A stretch of DNA of 32,020 nt from Oscillospiraceae bacterium (GTDB lineage: Bacteria; Bacillota; Clostridia; Oscillospirales; UBA929), in the NCBI GenBank assembly GCA_009777685.1, contig WRLJ01000001.1:1-32020 (forward strand). The letters run 5' to 3'. The position numbers and the translations under genes were made by a program. Shown piece after piece: positions 1 through 8,375 of this stretch (the stretch's first letter is position 1; each line of letters starts with the position of its first letter). Under the pieces are notes generated by a model. It saw only the letters and a program-made list of their open reading frames with translations, was not told the origin of the DNA and did not search any database.

Positions 1-144
1 ATGGCCGGGCAGTCTGAGCAGCATTCCGCTGAGCCAGCCGCACCGGCATTCATACCGGAACAGCGTGACGATATCCGGTATCCCCGCCCATTCGCCGGAA
101 TCCGTCTCCGCCGGCCGAGGCGCGTTTTTGTGCTTTTTTTTCAC
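1..144 (-). CDS. Partial unknown protein (N-terminal 48 residues, runs off window)
   Basis: The frame is open from a GTG at 144 to the window edge and gives a 48-residue N-terminus that begins with a lysine-rich stretch (VKKKHKNAPRP) and contains a CRCGW motif. The GTG is preferred over the in-frame ATG at 159 because GAGGTGG lies three bases upstream of it. I do not recognise a family. It lies downstream of and in the same direction as cvpA, but 400 bp of palindromic repeats separate them, so it is probably not in the same transcript. The reading is supported only by the open frame and the ribosome binding site. Confidence 0.35.
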   Translation of the reverse strand, partial: MKKKHKNAPRPAETDSGEWAGIPDIVTLFRYECRCGWLSGMLLRLPGH

Positions 145-245
145 AGTCCCACCTCTCATCCCCGGGCAAGAGCATGTACTTTGACAAGAGGGCGCGGACG
201 GCAGATTGCCGCCCCCGCGACCTCCAGCAAGAGGGTTTTTCCTGC

Positions 246-385
246 GTAGGGACGCCATATATGGCGTCCGCCGTTTCCCCCGACGCGCAAAATGGGGAAA
301 CACGGCGCGATGCGGGCATCGCGCCCTACGGCGTGTGCGGCCAGGCAAACGCGGTGCCGGACGCCATATATGGCGTCCCTACAGG
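246..385. repeat. Pair of 20-bp perfect palindromes in opposite orientation plus a 22-bp palindrome
   Basis: The palindrome GGACGCCATATATGGCGTCC occurs at 250-269 and again at 359-378. The first copy is preceded by GTAGG and the second is followed by CTACA, so the flanks are inverted. Between them, 304-325 is another near-perfect palindrome (GGCGCGATGC, two bases, GCATCGCGCC). The arrangement resembles dispersed non-autonomous palindromic elements. No convincing gene covers 145-559; apart from these repeats and those at 402-540, I see nothing in that gap. Confidence 0.7.
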
Positions 386-401
386 GTGTGTGCAATCCCC
401 C

Positions 402-540
402 GGACACGGCACGCCGTGTCCCTACACATTTATATGCCCTGATGATTGACGGAATAGGGTTTTTTGTAGGCCGGCCAAATCGTTCCGCCGTAGGGACACG
501 GCGTGCCGTGTCCGGGCGTGCCGTGTCCGGGCGTGCCGTA
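402..540. repeat. Second palindrome family (GGACACGGC-GCCGTGTCC) with short direct repeats
   Basis: Nine-base arms GGACACGGC and GCCGTGTCC, separated by two bases, form palindromes at 402-421 and 494-513. The first is followed by CTACA and the second preceded by TAGG, the same flank as the neighbouring palindrome family. After the second palindrome the 14-base unit GGCGTGCCGTGTCC recurs at 515-528 and partially at 530-540. It lies just downstream of the cvpA stop codon, where such hairpins could act on the mRNA end, but there is no U-tract. Confidence 0.65.
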
Positions 541-559
541 TTACGCGGGACACGCGCAA

Positions 560-1216
560 TCAGTTCCCGGCCATAAACATCCGCAGCAGAACGGTGTTGT
601 CCATCGTCTCCGCCCCAATCAGACTCGTAAAGCTCAGAACATACACGACAATCCACACAATGGCCCCGCCCTTGATCAGCCCCCCGGCAACGCCGCCGAT
701 TTTGTTGACCGTGTTCAAAACCGGCAGCTTGGCAACCGTGTCAAGCAGGCGGGCCGCAAACAGCAGGGCCAGCAGGAGGACCAAAAACGCGGCCAAAAAC
801 GTAAGCCCCCGGGCAATGGTCTCCGTGAGGGCGGAGGTCAGCGCGGTTTGGAGCGTTTGCCCGGTCTGGTCGATGTACCCGGCGACGGACGCGGCAAACC
901 GCTGGGCGTTGTTCTGGTTGAAGCCCAGCGCGGTCAGCAGCTCAACGGCGAAGGTTTCGGTGACCGCGCCCGCTTCCGCGGCGACGTTCAGGGAGCTGTC
1001 CTCAATTCTGAGATCCACCCAGCCGCTGACGAACGGCTCGATCAGCCCCTCCACGCGCGGGGAGAGGGCGTTTGCCGTGAAGTGCGCGCCGACCAGGGAC
1101 AGCGCCAGCGTCAGCGCCCCGGCCACCGCCATGATCAATCCCGTTTTCAGCCCGCGGGCCCCAAAGAACAGGATTGTGCCGAGAATCAGCGCGTCGATGA
1201 TGAGATACGGGGACAT
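560..1216 (-). CDS. cvpA: CvpA family membrane protein
   Basis: This 218-residue membrane protein matches the CvpA (colicin V production) family in length and layout. An N-terminal segment contains GARGLKTGL, and hydrophobic segments lie near residues 5-22, 27-47, 137-158 and 178-200. A central soluble region separates the two halves, and the conserved-looking GGVAGGLIKGG occurs near the last segment. AGGAGG lies six bases upstream of the ATG. It is the last gene of the minus-strand operon, 51 bases after the SpoIIE-type phosphatase. CvpA proteins are inner-membrane proteins whose molecular role is poorly defined. Membership of the signalling operon may be read-through rather than function. 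Confidence 0.8.
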   Translation of the reverse strand: MSPYLIIDALILGTILFFGARGLKTGLIMAVAGALTLALSLVGAHFTANALSPRVEGLIEPFVSGWVDLRIEDSSLNVAAEAGAVTETFAVELLTALGFNQNNAQRFAASVAGYIDQTGQTLQTALTSALTETIARGLTFLAAFLVLLLALLFAARLLDTVAKLPVLNTVNKIGGVAGGLIKGGAIVWIVVYVLSFTSLIGAETMDNTVLLRMFMAGN

Positions 1217-1267
1217 AAGCAGCCTCCTCTTGGCGGAGCGGAACGCTTCATTCCGCCCCGTCTGATT

Positions 1268-2887
1268 TTATGGAATCGCGCCGGTTCCCTTGTAGCGCAG
1301 TACAAGCATGGTGATATCGTCGGCTTGCTCCGCGCCCTCGGCGAATCGGTCGATCTCGCGTTTGACGGATACCGTAAAGTCCTGCAAGGACAGCCCCCCA
1401 GAGCCGTCCGATACCAGCCGGTTTGCCGTTTCCAGCAAGCGGGGGTCGGAAAACAGGCTGTTTTCGCGGTTGACCGCCTCGGTCACCCCGTCTGTATACA
1501 GAAACAGCTCGCCGCCGGGAACCAGGGTGGTTTCATGCGGCGTATACCGCATATCCTCCATGCCGGCCAGGACAAACCCGACCTTGGAGGTCAGCCAGCC
1601 GAACTGCCCGCCGGACCGCAGCAGCGGCGGGTTGTGCCCGGCGTTGACGAAGTCGAGCCTGCCGGTGGGGATATCGAGATAGCCCATGAACGCCGTAACG
1701 AACATGCCCGCCTCGTTGCCCTCGCACAGCAGATTGTTGACGGTCTCAAAGACCTCCCTGGGGCTTTTGCCGGACTGGGCGTTGTTTTTAATCAGCGTCT
1801 TGGCGATGACCATAAACAGCGCGGCGGGGATGCCCTTCCCCGACACGTCGGCCATGACCAGGGCCAGGGTGTTTTCGTCGATGAAGAAGAAGTCGTAGAA
1901 GTCGCCGCCCACTTCCTTGGCGGGCTGCATACTGGCATAGAGGTCAAACTCGGAACGCTCGGGGAAGGCGGGGAAGATGCCCGGCAGCATACTGGCCTGA
2001 ATCTGCGTGGCGACGTTCAGCTCGGTGGCAATCCGCTCCCGGTCGGCGGTGACGGCCGCCAGGTTTTTCATGTAGAGCCGGATATCGCCCGCCATGCGGT
2101 TAAAGCTCTCCGCCATCGTTTGCAGCTCATCGCCGGTGCGCGGGACCCCGAAGGCCCGCAGCTGCCCGTCCTCGGAGCTGAAGCCCTCCATGTGGCGCGA
2201 CAGGCGCACGACGGGGCGCAGAATCTGGCGGTGTATGAGCAGCAGAAGGACGGCCAGAAACACCAGGACGATGCCGAGGGTCAGCAGCAGGAGCCGCACG
2301 GTTTGCAGCGTGATTTCGCGCAGAATACGGTCCATCGAGATATCGGCCCCCACCACCGCGGTGATGGCGCCGCCGGCCGTGTACACGGGCGCGTAGGCGG
2401 ACGCCAGCCAGCCGTATTCGCTGTTGGTGACGACCGCGCCCTCCGTGGCGCGCCCGGTCAGGTAGGTGTCCAGGACGATCCCATAGACCTCGTCCTCGCC
2501 GGACTCCTCGCCCAGCCCGGCAATCAGCGCGGCGTCGCCGCCCTCGGAGAGAATGTCAAATATGTAAACGCAGTTGTTGACCTCCGTATCGGGCCTGACG
2601 ACATACAGGTAGCTCAGCCCGAAAACGCCCTTCAATTCCGTCAGCAGCGCGTAGGCCGCCTCATACTCGCCGTCCGCGCCGTTTTGCAGATAGCCCTCCA
2701 CGCTGTCCCCGTTGACCAGCGCGGACGCCGCCCGGGCCGCGCTGAGGGCCAGCTCGGTGTACCGCTCCTCCACCTGCCTGTAGCTGATGGAATAGACGGC
2801 ATACCCGACGCTCAGCGACAGCAGCAGTCCCATCGCGACAAAAACGGCGGTCATTTTCCCTTTAACGCCCAGCTTAATCGTTTTCAT
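1268..2887 (-). CDS. SpoIIE-type PP2C serine phosphatase with extracytoplasmic sensor and HAMP domain
   Basis: The 539-residue protein has an N-terminal membrane segment (about 14-33), an extracytoplasmic sensor of about 150 residues, a second membrane segment near 195-218, a HAMP linker, and a C-terminal PP2C/SpoIIE domain. The metal-binding motifs are intact: GGDFYDFF (about 325-332), ADVSGKG (about 345), NAGHNPP, YTDGVTEA (about 464) and ADDITML near 521. Such enzymes dephosphorylate STAS anti-anti-sigma proteins. The ATG at 2887 is chosen because GGAGGTGG sits just upstream; a longer frame to 3034 runs through the GNAT gene. It overlaps the upstream GNAT gene by 14 bases. The likely counterparts are the RsbW-type ATPase at 6418-6843 and the STAS protein at 20957-21256; that pairing is inferred. 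Confidence 0.9.
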   Translation of the reverse strand: MKTIKLGVKGKMTAVFVAMGLLLSLSVGYAVYSISYRQVEERYTELALSAARAASALVNGDSVEGYLQNGADGEYEAAYALLTELKGVFGLSYLYVVRPDTEVNNCVYIFDILSEGGDAALIAGLGEESGEDEVYGIVLDTYLTGRATEGAVVTNSEYGWLASAYAPVYTAGGAITAVVGADISMDRILREITLQTVRLLLLTLGIVLVFLAVLLLLIHRQILRPVVRLSRHMEGFSSEDGQLRAFGVPRTGDELQTMAESFNRMAGDIRLYMKNLAAVTADRERIATELNVATQIQASMLPGIFPAFPERSEFDLYASMQPAKEVGGDFYDFFFIDENTLALVMADVSGKGIPAALFMVIAKTLIKNNAQSGKSPREVFETVNNLLCEGNEAGMFVTAFMGYLDIPTGRLDFVNAGHNPPLLRSGGQFGWLTSKVGFVLAGMEDMRYTPHETTLVPGGELFLYTDGVTEAVNRENSLFSDPRLLETANRLVSDGSGGLSLQDFTVSVKREIDRFAEGAEQADDITMLVLRYKGTGAIP

Positions 2888-3455
2888 CGCCCACCTCCGG
2901 TATTTCAGCCAGGTATATCTCAGCGGCGCACACACACGCTTCCCCGCAAACGGGGCAGTGGAAGCCCATCGCGTGAAGGTCCCTGTAGAAGTTTTCGTAC
3001 CGCCCCAGGCGGATGCCCCCGTCAAACGCGGCAAAGACCTTGCGCGCCGGCGCGCTGCCGTCCGGGTAAATCCAAAACTCGTTTAAGGCCAGCTCCGCGC
3101 CCCGGCGGCGCAGTTCCGCGATCATGGCCGCGCAGAGCCTGCCCGCCAGACCGAGGCGGCGGTACTCCCGCTTGACCGCGACCGTGTCCCCGGTGTATAC
3201 GGTCCGGCCCTCCGACAGACGCCCGATCCGGGCGGCCAGCTCCGGGGGGCATCCCGGCAGGGCGATGCCCTTCACATAGACGAGCGCGCCGGCAAACATA
3301 CCGCCGACCGTACACTTCAGCGCGATATTGTCCGGGCTGGCCAGCACCCGTTCAAAATGCGGGCGGACCCCTTTGCCGTAGAACAGGGCCTCCTCATTGA
3401 GGGCCACCAGGTCATCCAGGTCGGCAAGCGTCGCGTGCGAGATGTCGGCGTTCAT
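2874..3455 (-). CDS. GNAT family N-acetyltransferase with C-terminal cysteine cluster
   Basis: This 193-residue protein has the GNAT acetyl-CoA binding signature VKREYRRLGLAGRLCAAM at about residues 93-110, preceded by the typical central strand (TVYTGDTVAV). The C-terminus carries CPVCGEACVC, four cysteines that could form a small metal knuckle; this is unusual for a plain GNAT enzyme. The ATG at 3455 has GGGAGG upstream and shares the sequence ATGA with the stop codon of the upstream MFS gene, which indicates translational coupling. The acceptor substrate is unknown. Position within a phosphatase/kinase operon suggests a modification or sensing role, but nothing in the sequence identifies it. 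Confidence 0.8.
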   Translation of the reverse strand: MNADISHATLADLDDLVALNEEALFYGKGVRPHFERVLASPDNIALKCTVGGMFAGALVYVKGIALPGCPPELAARIGRLSEGRTVYTGDTVAVKREYRRLGLAGRLCAAMIAELRRRGAELALNEFWIYPDGSAPARKVFAAFDGGIRLGRYENFYRDLHAMGFHCPVCGEACVCAAEIYLAEIPEVGDEND

Positions 3456-6382
3456 GCGTTCCCTCCCCTGGCCCCCCGGCCCAGCAGAGCAAAGAGCAGG
3501 AACAGCGCGGCGGAGACCAGCCCGATCACCCAGGCCGCCAGCCGGTAGCCCAGCGCCAGCGCCGCGCCGAACAGCAGCGGCCCCGCCGTTTGCGAGAGAT
3601 TGTCCAGCAAGGAGTATATGCCCATGGACTTCCCGGTCCCAAACGCCTTTACCGCGCGGATTGAGGAGAAATACACCCCCTGCGCCACATAGCCGAAGCA
3701 GGCGGCGGCGCTCATCATAAACACGGCGGCGGCGGCGCTCTGAAACGAGGGCCGCAGCGCGAACAGAATCAGCCCGGCGGCGCACAGGCCGCCCGCGAGG
3801 AGGTTGGTTCTCTTCCCCCCCAGCCGTTTCAGCAGGGCGGCGGACAGGGCGGGCGCGATAAAGATACCGGCCGCGCCGGAGAACAGGAGCGCCTGGCCGA
3901 TGCCGACCTCGGAAACGCCCTGCTCGCTGGCGTACAGGGGAAAGGCGAACTCGCGGAAATACAGGATGACCATAAAGGGCGACATCATAAACAGCAAGAA
4001 GGAAAACACGCTCTTGTCACGCAGAAACCGCGCCAGACCCATTTCCTTTTCCTCCAGGGCCTCCATCTGCGCGCTGAGCGACAGCCCGAAACTCCGGGGC
4101 GCGCTCTTGAAGGCAAGCCACAGCGCGGGGAGCAGCGCCGCCGCCGACAGCAGGAAGGTCAGGGCATAGCCGCCCGCCTGGGCGGCGTAAGCGCCCGCCG
4201 ACGTGCCCGCCACGATGCCGGCGACCATGCCGATGTTGACGCCGGAAAACAGGGCGCTCTTCCGCCGTTCCTCCTCATAGGCGGCCGGAAGCGTGTTGCC
4301 CGCCACCACCACCACGCCCAGGCCGGCCCCGGAAAGGCTCAGTCCGGCGATCAGCAGCGCGTAATGGTTCATCGTCACGGCGGCGGCGGTGAGGAAGAGC
4401 CCGGCGATTTCCGTCACCGTCCCGCACACGAGCGAGAGGTTCATGCCCAGCCGGTCAATCAGCACGCCGCCCGCCACCGCCGCGATGGCCACAAAGAACA
4501 GCTTGGCGGACAGCGGCAGGGCCGCGCCCATCGACAGCGACCACCCCAGCCCGGAATCGGAGAAGATGCGGCCCGAAAGCTGCGGGATAAACGCCGTGCA
4601 GGCGCTGTCGGCCAGAAACGCCAGGAAGATGAGCGGCCGGATCAGCTCCGGGACATAGCGGCCCTTCCCCGAAAGCCGCCGCAGGGCGGACAAAGGCTCA
4701 AGGATGGCGGAGACCTCGGAAAACACCAGGATGAACATCACCAGCAAAACGGCGGTGGACAGGGCGATGTCCCGAATCTGCCGCTGGGTGCGCAGGGCCG
4801 CCGTGTCCAGATTGTATCCCATTTCGACCAATCCGGCAATCGCGCCCTCCGAGCTGAAGACCGGCGCGGCGGCATACGTCCACGACCCGTTGACATCGGA
4901 AAAGCTCTCAAACAGATAGGGCGCGCGCCCCTCAAAGACGTCGCTCCAGCCCTCGGAAATTTCAGCGATGGGGTACATCACGCCCACCGTGTCCTCGTAG
5001 TCCAGCACGGAATACACCACGCCGTCCACGACCTTGTGCAGGACATAGTACAGATAGCCGCCCTGCTCGTACGCCGTTTCGCAGATCGGGTCCAGCGCGG
5101 CGCGGACGCGGTGATAGGCCGGGCCGCCGTAGTCCTCCGGCGCGTTCAGGGAGGCAAAATCATCGCCGATCGTCATGCCGGAAATGCCGCTGACGGCCAG
5201 CGTCATCTGCGTGATGCTAAACTCCTTTTCCTGGGCCTCGGTCTGGATCGACGCGCTGAAGATACTGGCCGCCACGATCACCGAGGTCAGCGTGACGGAA
5301 ATAATGATGATGAACAGATACTTCGACTGGCCGACGCCGCCCTTCAGGACGCGCAGGCCCAGACGCCCCAGCAGGAACAGGACCGCGGCGGCCGACGCCG
5401 CCGCCAGCAGCCAGACCAGAAGCCGCCGCAGGAAATACTCCGCGGTGTATTCCGCCGAATCCCCGGCAAACCGCGTCTCTCCCCCGGCGGAGACCTGGTA
5501 AACGCTCTGGCCGTCGGTGAAGCTGACCAGCCCGGTTTCGTCCGTGTCCAGCCGGAAGATAATTCCATCTCCCTCGAAAAACACGGAGCCGTCGGCGCGG
5601 ACGATGCTCTGCGAGGCCAAGTCGGTGATGTACAAAGAGCCGCTTCCGTCCGGCGCGGCCTCGCGCGGGATCCAGCCCGCCCGTCCCAGGCCGTCCAGCG
5701 CCGCCAGCCCGCCCGCCGCGTCCTCCGCGTAAATCACGCCGTCCTTGCTGACCGCGTATAGGGTATCCCCAAAGGCGTCATAGACGGCGCCGTACAGGTA
5801 CGGGGCGTTTTCGGCGGACACCGAGCGCAGGAGCGCGGGGGTTTCCCCGGCCAGGCTGTTCACCAGGCTGTACAGCTCCAGCGCGCCGTCACGGGCCATC
5901 AGGAAGGTCAGGCGGCCGTCATGGGAGCGCAAATCCAATATATTGCCATGCTGGAACGGCTTTTCCTCTTCGTAGGGCCGCTCGAACAGGACCGTTTCAA
6001 AGCGCCCGCCGGCGGAGAAGCGCAAAATCCGCTCCGTCTCGACCCGCGTGCTTCCTTCCTCGTATTTCACATCGGCGATGTAAATTTTTCCGCCGTGCGC
6101 GGCGGTATGCTCGGCGTAGAAAAACCCTCCGGTTTCCTTGGCCCCGGTGATGGCGGCGCTGACCTTATGCCCGCTGAGAACCGTCACGCGGGTCTTGCCG
6201 CCGTCTGTCACCAGCAGCAAGTTCCCGGCGGTGACCGCGTGGGAAGGGTCGGCGAAAACCCGTCCCCGGTCAAAGGGGTTTTCCGCCAGCCGCTCACGCC
6301 CGGCGAAGACCGTCAGCAGCGCCGCGGCCAGGAGCGCGCCCGCAATATATACCGCCCGTTTCCGTGGGTTTCGGATTGCCAT
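3452..6382 (-). CDS. Giant sensor-MFS fusion: propeller-like and Cache-like extracellular regions followed by an MFS transporter domain
   Basis: The 976-residue protein begins with a membrane anchor (about 10-28). Residues about 35-320 contain repeated beta-rich segments (for example KIYIADV, DTLYAVSKDG, GSLYITDLAS) that read like a propeller. Further membrane segments near 322-342 and 352-376 flank a Cache-like sensor at about 380-535, and another helix follows near 540-560. Residues 585-970 form a 12-helix MFS domain, with the motif-A-like GGVLIDRLG between early helices and a second copy, LLKRLGGKR, in the C-half. The stop codon overlaps the GNAT start (ATGA). An MFS domain joined to two sensor regions in an operon with PP2C and RsbW-like proteins suggests a membrane receptor rather than a simple exporter. 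That role is inferred; the MFS fold is well supported. Confidence 0.8.
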   Translation of the reverse strand: MAIRNPRKRAVYIAGALLAAALLTVFAGRERLAENPFDRGRVFADPSHAVTAGNLLLVTDGGKTRVTVLSGHKVSAAITGAKETGGFFYAEHTAAHGGKIYIADVKYEEGSTRVETERILRFSAGGRFETVLFERPYEEEKPFQHGNILDLRSHDGRLTFLMARDGALELYSLVNSLAGETPALLRSVSAENAPYLYGAVYDAFGDTLYAVSKDGVIYAEDAAGGLAALDGLGRAGWIPREAAPDGSGSLYITDLASQSIVRADGSVFFEGDGIIFRLDTDETGLVSFTDGQSVYQVSAGGETRFAGDSAEYTAEYFLRRLLVWLLAAASAAAVLFLLGRLGLRVLKGGVGQSKYLFIIIISVTLTSVIVAASIFSASIQTEAQEKEFSITQMTLAVSGISGMTIGDDFASLNAPEDYGGPAYHRVRAALDPICETAYEQGGYLYYVLHKVVDGVVYSVLDYEDTVGVMYPIAEISEGWSDVFEGRAPYLFESFSDVNGSWTYAAAPVFSSEGAIAGLVEMGYNLDTAALRTQRQIRDIALSTAVLLVMFILVFSEVSAILEPLSALRRLSGKGRYVPELIRPLIFLAFLADSACTAFIPQLSGRIFSDSGLGWSLSMGAALPLSAKLFFVAIAAVAGGVLIDRLGMNLSLVCGTVTEIAGLFLTAAAVTMNHYALLIAGLSLSGAGLGVVVVAGNTLPAAYEEERRKSALFSGVNIGMVAGIVAGTSAGAYAAQAGGYALTFLLSAAALLPALWLAFKSAPRSFGLSLSAQMEALEEKEMGLARFLRDKSVFSFLLFMMSPFMVILYFREFAFPLYASEQGVSEVGIGQALLFSGAAGIFIAPALSAALLKRLGGKRTNLLAGGLCAAGLILFALRPSFQSAAAAVFMMSAAACFGYVAQGVYFSSIRAVKAFGTGKSMGIYSLLDNLSQTAGPLLFGAALALGYRLAAWVIGLVSAALFLLFALLGRGARGGNA

Positions 6383-6417
6383 GCCCTTCGCACCTCGTAT
6401 GTTTATTCTGGGGGCTT

Positions 6418-6843
6418 TCAGAGCTTTTTTCGTATGAGAAGGATGTTTTCACTGTTTTCGTAACGGTATTCCGCATGGTCCGTCAGCTTCTTGACGATGA
6501 AGATCCCCAGCCCGCCGATCTCCCGCTCTTCCACGGGCAGCGACGTGTCCGGGTCCGGCCTGGCCAGAGGGTCATACGGGGTTCCGCCGTCCCGAAACTC
6601 GGCTTCAAAGATGTCCGGCCCGGCCGTCAGGCGGACGCGAACCTCCCCCTCCCCGCCCGGGTAGGAATAACTCGCGATGTTGATGAATATTTCCTCCGCC
6701 GCGATCAGCATCGCGTTTTGGCCGTCCTCGTCCATCCCCGCCTCCCGCGCCGCGCCGCCCACAAACGCAAGCAGGTCCTCCAGGCGGTCACGCCGCGCGG
6801 GAATCGCAAGATGCCAATGGACGGCATCATATAAATCTTTCAC
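6418..6843 (-). CDS. RsbW/SpoIIAB-type HATPase (anti-sigma factor or serine kinase)
   Basis: This 141-residue GHKL ATPase has the N-box AAEEIFINIASYSYP (about 67-82), a G1 region FRDGGTPYDPL and a G2 box IGGLGIFIVKKLTD. These are all the elements expected of the short kinases that phosphorylate STAS proteins. It starts at GTG 6843 with GGGGGA about ten bases upstream. It follows the regulator gene by 12 bases and precedes the sensor-MFS gene by 35. No STAS gene lies in this operon. The nearest is at 20957-21256, in the divergent secretion cluster. Whether this kinase also binds a sigma factor directly cannot be told from the sequence. Confidence 0.88.
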   Translation of the reverse strand: MKDLYDAVHWHLAIPARRDRLEDLLAFVGGAAREAGMDEDGQNAMLIAAEEIFINIASYSYPGGEGEVRVRLTAGPDIFEAEFRDGGTPYDPLARPDPDTSLPVEEREIGGLGIFIVKKLTDHAEYRYENSENILLIRKKL

Positions 6844-6855
6844 ACAAATCCCCCG

Positions 6856-8181
6856 CTAACCCTCGCAGGCAAAATAACTGAACATATCCCCGCCGCCGTT
6901 CCGCCGGACCGCGGCGTCGATAAAGCCCGCCGTGGTATCCAGCGCCTGGGTCAGCCCGGCGACCGTTACCGGCCCGCCCGCCTCCCGCAGTCCCTTCAGC
7001 CGGTAAAACAGCGCGTCACGGGATACGTCGGTGATGGCTTCCATCTCCGCGGTAAAGTCCTCGATGCCCTTCCGCAGATACGCGTACGCCTCGTCCGCCG
7101 ACTTCGCGGCCAGCAGCTTCGACAGCGCCAGCGAGTCCAGGTTCATCTTCTCAAAGTTCTGCGCCCTCGCCGTCGCGGAGATGTTCAAGCGGACAATCAC
7201 GCCCAGGATCATCTTGTTCAGCAGCCCCTGGTTGAGGTCCTTGCGCCCCCGGAAGACCTCAAAGAGATCGTCCAAATACCGGATCGCGGTTTCCGCGTCG
7301 CCGTCCATCGTCGCCTCAATCAGCCGCCGCTCCTTGTGGTCCGGGTAGGCGTATTCGATGTCGCCGGCGTGCAGATAGTCGATGTGGATGACGTTGTTAT
7401 GCCCGAAAATCTGCGTGGCCCGGCAGGCGCGGTCCGCTTCCCGGCGGCTGATATGCAGCTCGCCGGCCTTGTTCCGCGTCCGGCCGATCCCAATGGAGAA
7501 CATGGCGTCGGTTTCCCGGAACAGCCGGAGGCGAATCTCGTTGGCCACTGACAGGGTATGCTCCTTGATGGGCGATTTGTCCAAAATCAAGTAAAACTCG
7601 CTGGCGTCAGAGGCAAGCAAGCGAACGGCCTTGAGGTCGGACGCCGCCCGCCGCAAGGTCCGCAGGACCTCCTCCCGGTAGGAATCCGAGGAGACGCACA
7701 AAACGGCATACCCCGGCGTCCAGTCAAACGACTGGGCCAGCAGGACGGCCGCCTCCTCGTGGGTCAGGAAATGGCTCTTCATCAGCAGCCGCAGGGTCCG
7801 CTCCCCCTCCGCCTCCGGGTCGGGCGCGGGGGCGGGCGGCGGCGGCGCCACCTTGCCGCAATCCTTCAAGGCCGACGCAAAGCTCCGGGTGAGCGTGACC
7901 CTCGGGATGCGGGACAGGATCAGCGCCTTCGGCACGTCCCCCACCACCATCAGCTTAACGCGCGGAAAAAATGAAATGACCGCCCGCAAGACCGGAATGG
8001 CCTTCTCGTCCACAAGATTGGCCGCGCATAACAGAATATGCGCCTTCTCGCGCGCCAGCAGGCGCACCATCTCCGAGAGCGTAAGGCACTCCGGCAAAAC
8101 GGCCAGCCCTTCCTTTCTCAGGCTGTCCCGCCACATCCTCCCCTCGGGGGCTTTCCGGTTGGCAACAAGAACACTTTGCAT
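6856..8181 (-). CDS. YesN-like regulator with degenerate receiver and truncated AraC-type HTH
   Basis: The 441-residue protein opens with a receiver-like segment in which the usual acidic phosphoacceptor strand reads HILLCAANLVDE, so phosphorylation is doubtful. A GGDEF-like/CdaR-type middle region follows (FYLILD, FSIGIGRT, SRREADRACR), as in YesN-family response regulators. The C-terminus, VTVAGLTQALDTTAGFID, resembles the first helix-turn-helix of AraC regulators, but the protein ends about 20 residues later, so the second HTH is missing. A proline-rich linker (PPPPAPAPDPE) joins receiver and middle regions. The ATG at 8181 gives MQSVLVANRKAP; AGGAG lies somewhat far upstream, so the start is less certain. 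It is the first gene of the minus-strand operon. Confidence 0.75.
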   Translation of the reverse strand: MQSVLVANRKAPEGRMWRDSLRKEGLAVLPECLTLSEMVRLLAREKAHILLCAANLVDEKAIPVLRAVISFFPRVKLMVVGDVPKALILSRIPRVTLTRSFASALKDCGKVAPPPPAPAPDPEAEGERTLRLLMKSHFLTHEEAAVLLAQSFDWTPGYAVLCVSSDSYREEVLRTLRRAASDLKAVRLLASDASEFYLILDKSPIKEHTLSVANEIRLRLFRETDAMFSIGIGRTRNKAGELHISRREADRACRATQIFGHNNVIHIDYLHAGDIEYAYPDHKERRLIEATMDGDAETAIRYLDDLFEVFRGRKDLNQGLLNKMILGVIVRLNISATARAQNFEKMNLDSLALSKLLAAKSADEAYAYLRKGIEDFTAEMEAITDVSRDALFYRLKGLREAGGPVTVAGLTQALDTTAGFIDAAVRRNGGGDMFSYFACEG

Positions 8182-8283
8182 AATCCCGCGTTCACTCCTG
8201 TCAGGTTTTAACTTTGCGGTAACAGCATACACCCGCAGATATACACGTGCCAGTATACAGCAGGAAAAAATTAGAAACCACCG

Positions 8284-8366
8284 CCCAGGGGGGAAATGGA
8301 TTTCCCCGAACCGCGTTTCCTTTCGTTCCCCCGGCTGAAAATCCAGCGAATCCCTTCCCCCCTGGG
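8284..8366. promoter_or_regulatory. Inverted repeats in the divergent intergenic region
   Basis: CCCAGGGGGGAA (8284-8295) is the exact reverse complement of TTCCCCCCTGGG (8355-8366). The left arm overlaps a second possible hairpin, GGGGAAAT (8290-8297) with ATTTCCCC (8300-8307), so the two structures are mutually exclusive. They lie between the start codons of the regulator (8181, minus) and the sigma factor (8446, plus). They could be an operator or an RNA switch; nothing identifies the binding partner. Confidence 0.5.
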
Positions 8367-8375
8367 ATGTGTTTT

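Noticed and set aside
1..249. 82-codon plus-strand frame at the left edge
   Set aside because: Low-complexity Arg/Pro-rich product, no ribosome binding site visible, and it overlaps a better-supported minus-strand start at 144.
503..3175. 890-codon open frame on the plus strand
   Set aside because: It lies antisense to cvpA, the SpoIIE phosphatase and the GNAT gene, all with clear motifs; its product is a Gln/Arg/Gly-rich shadow typical of GC-rich DNA.
4364..5761. 465-codon plus-strand frame
   Set aside because: Antisense to the sensor-MFS gene; composition is rich in Arg, His and Gln as expected for a shadow.
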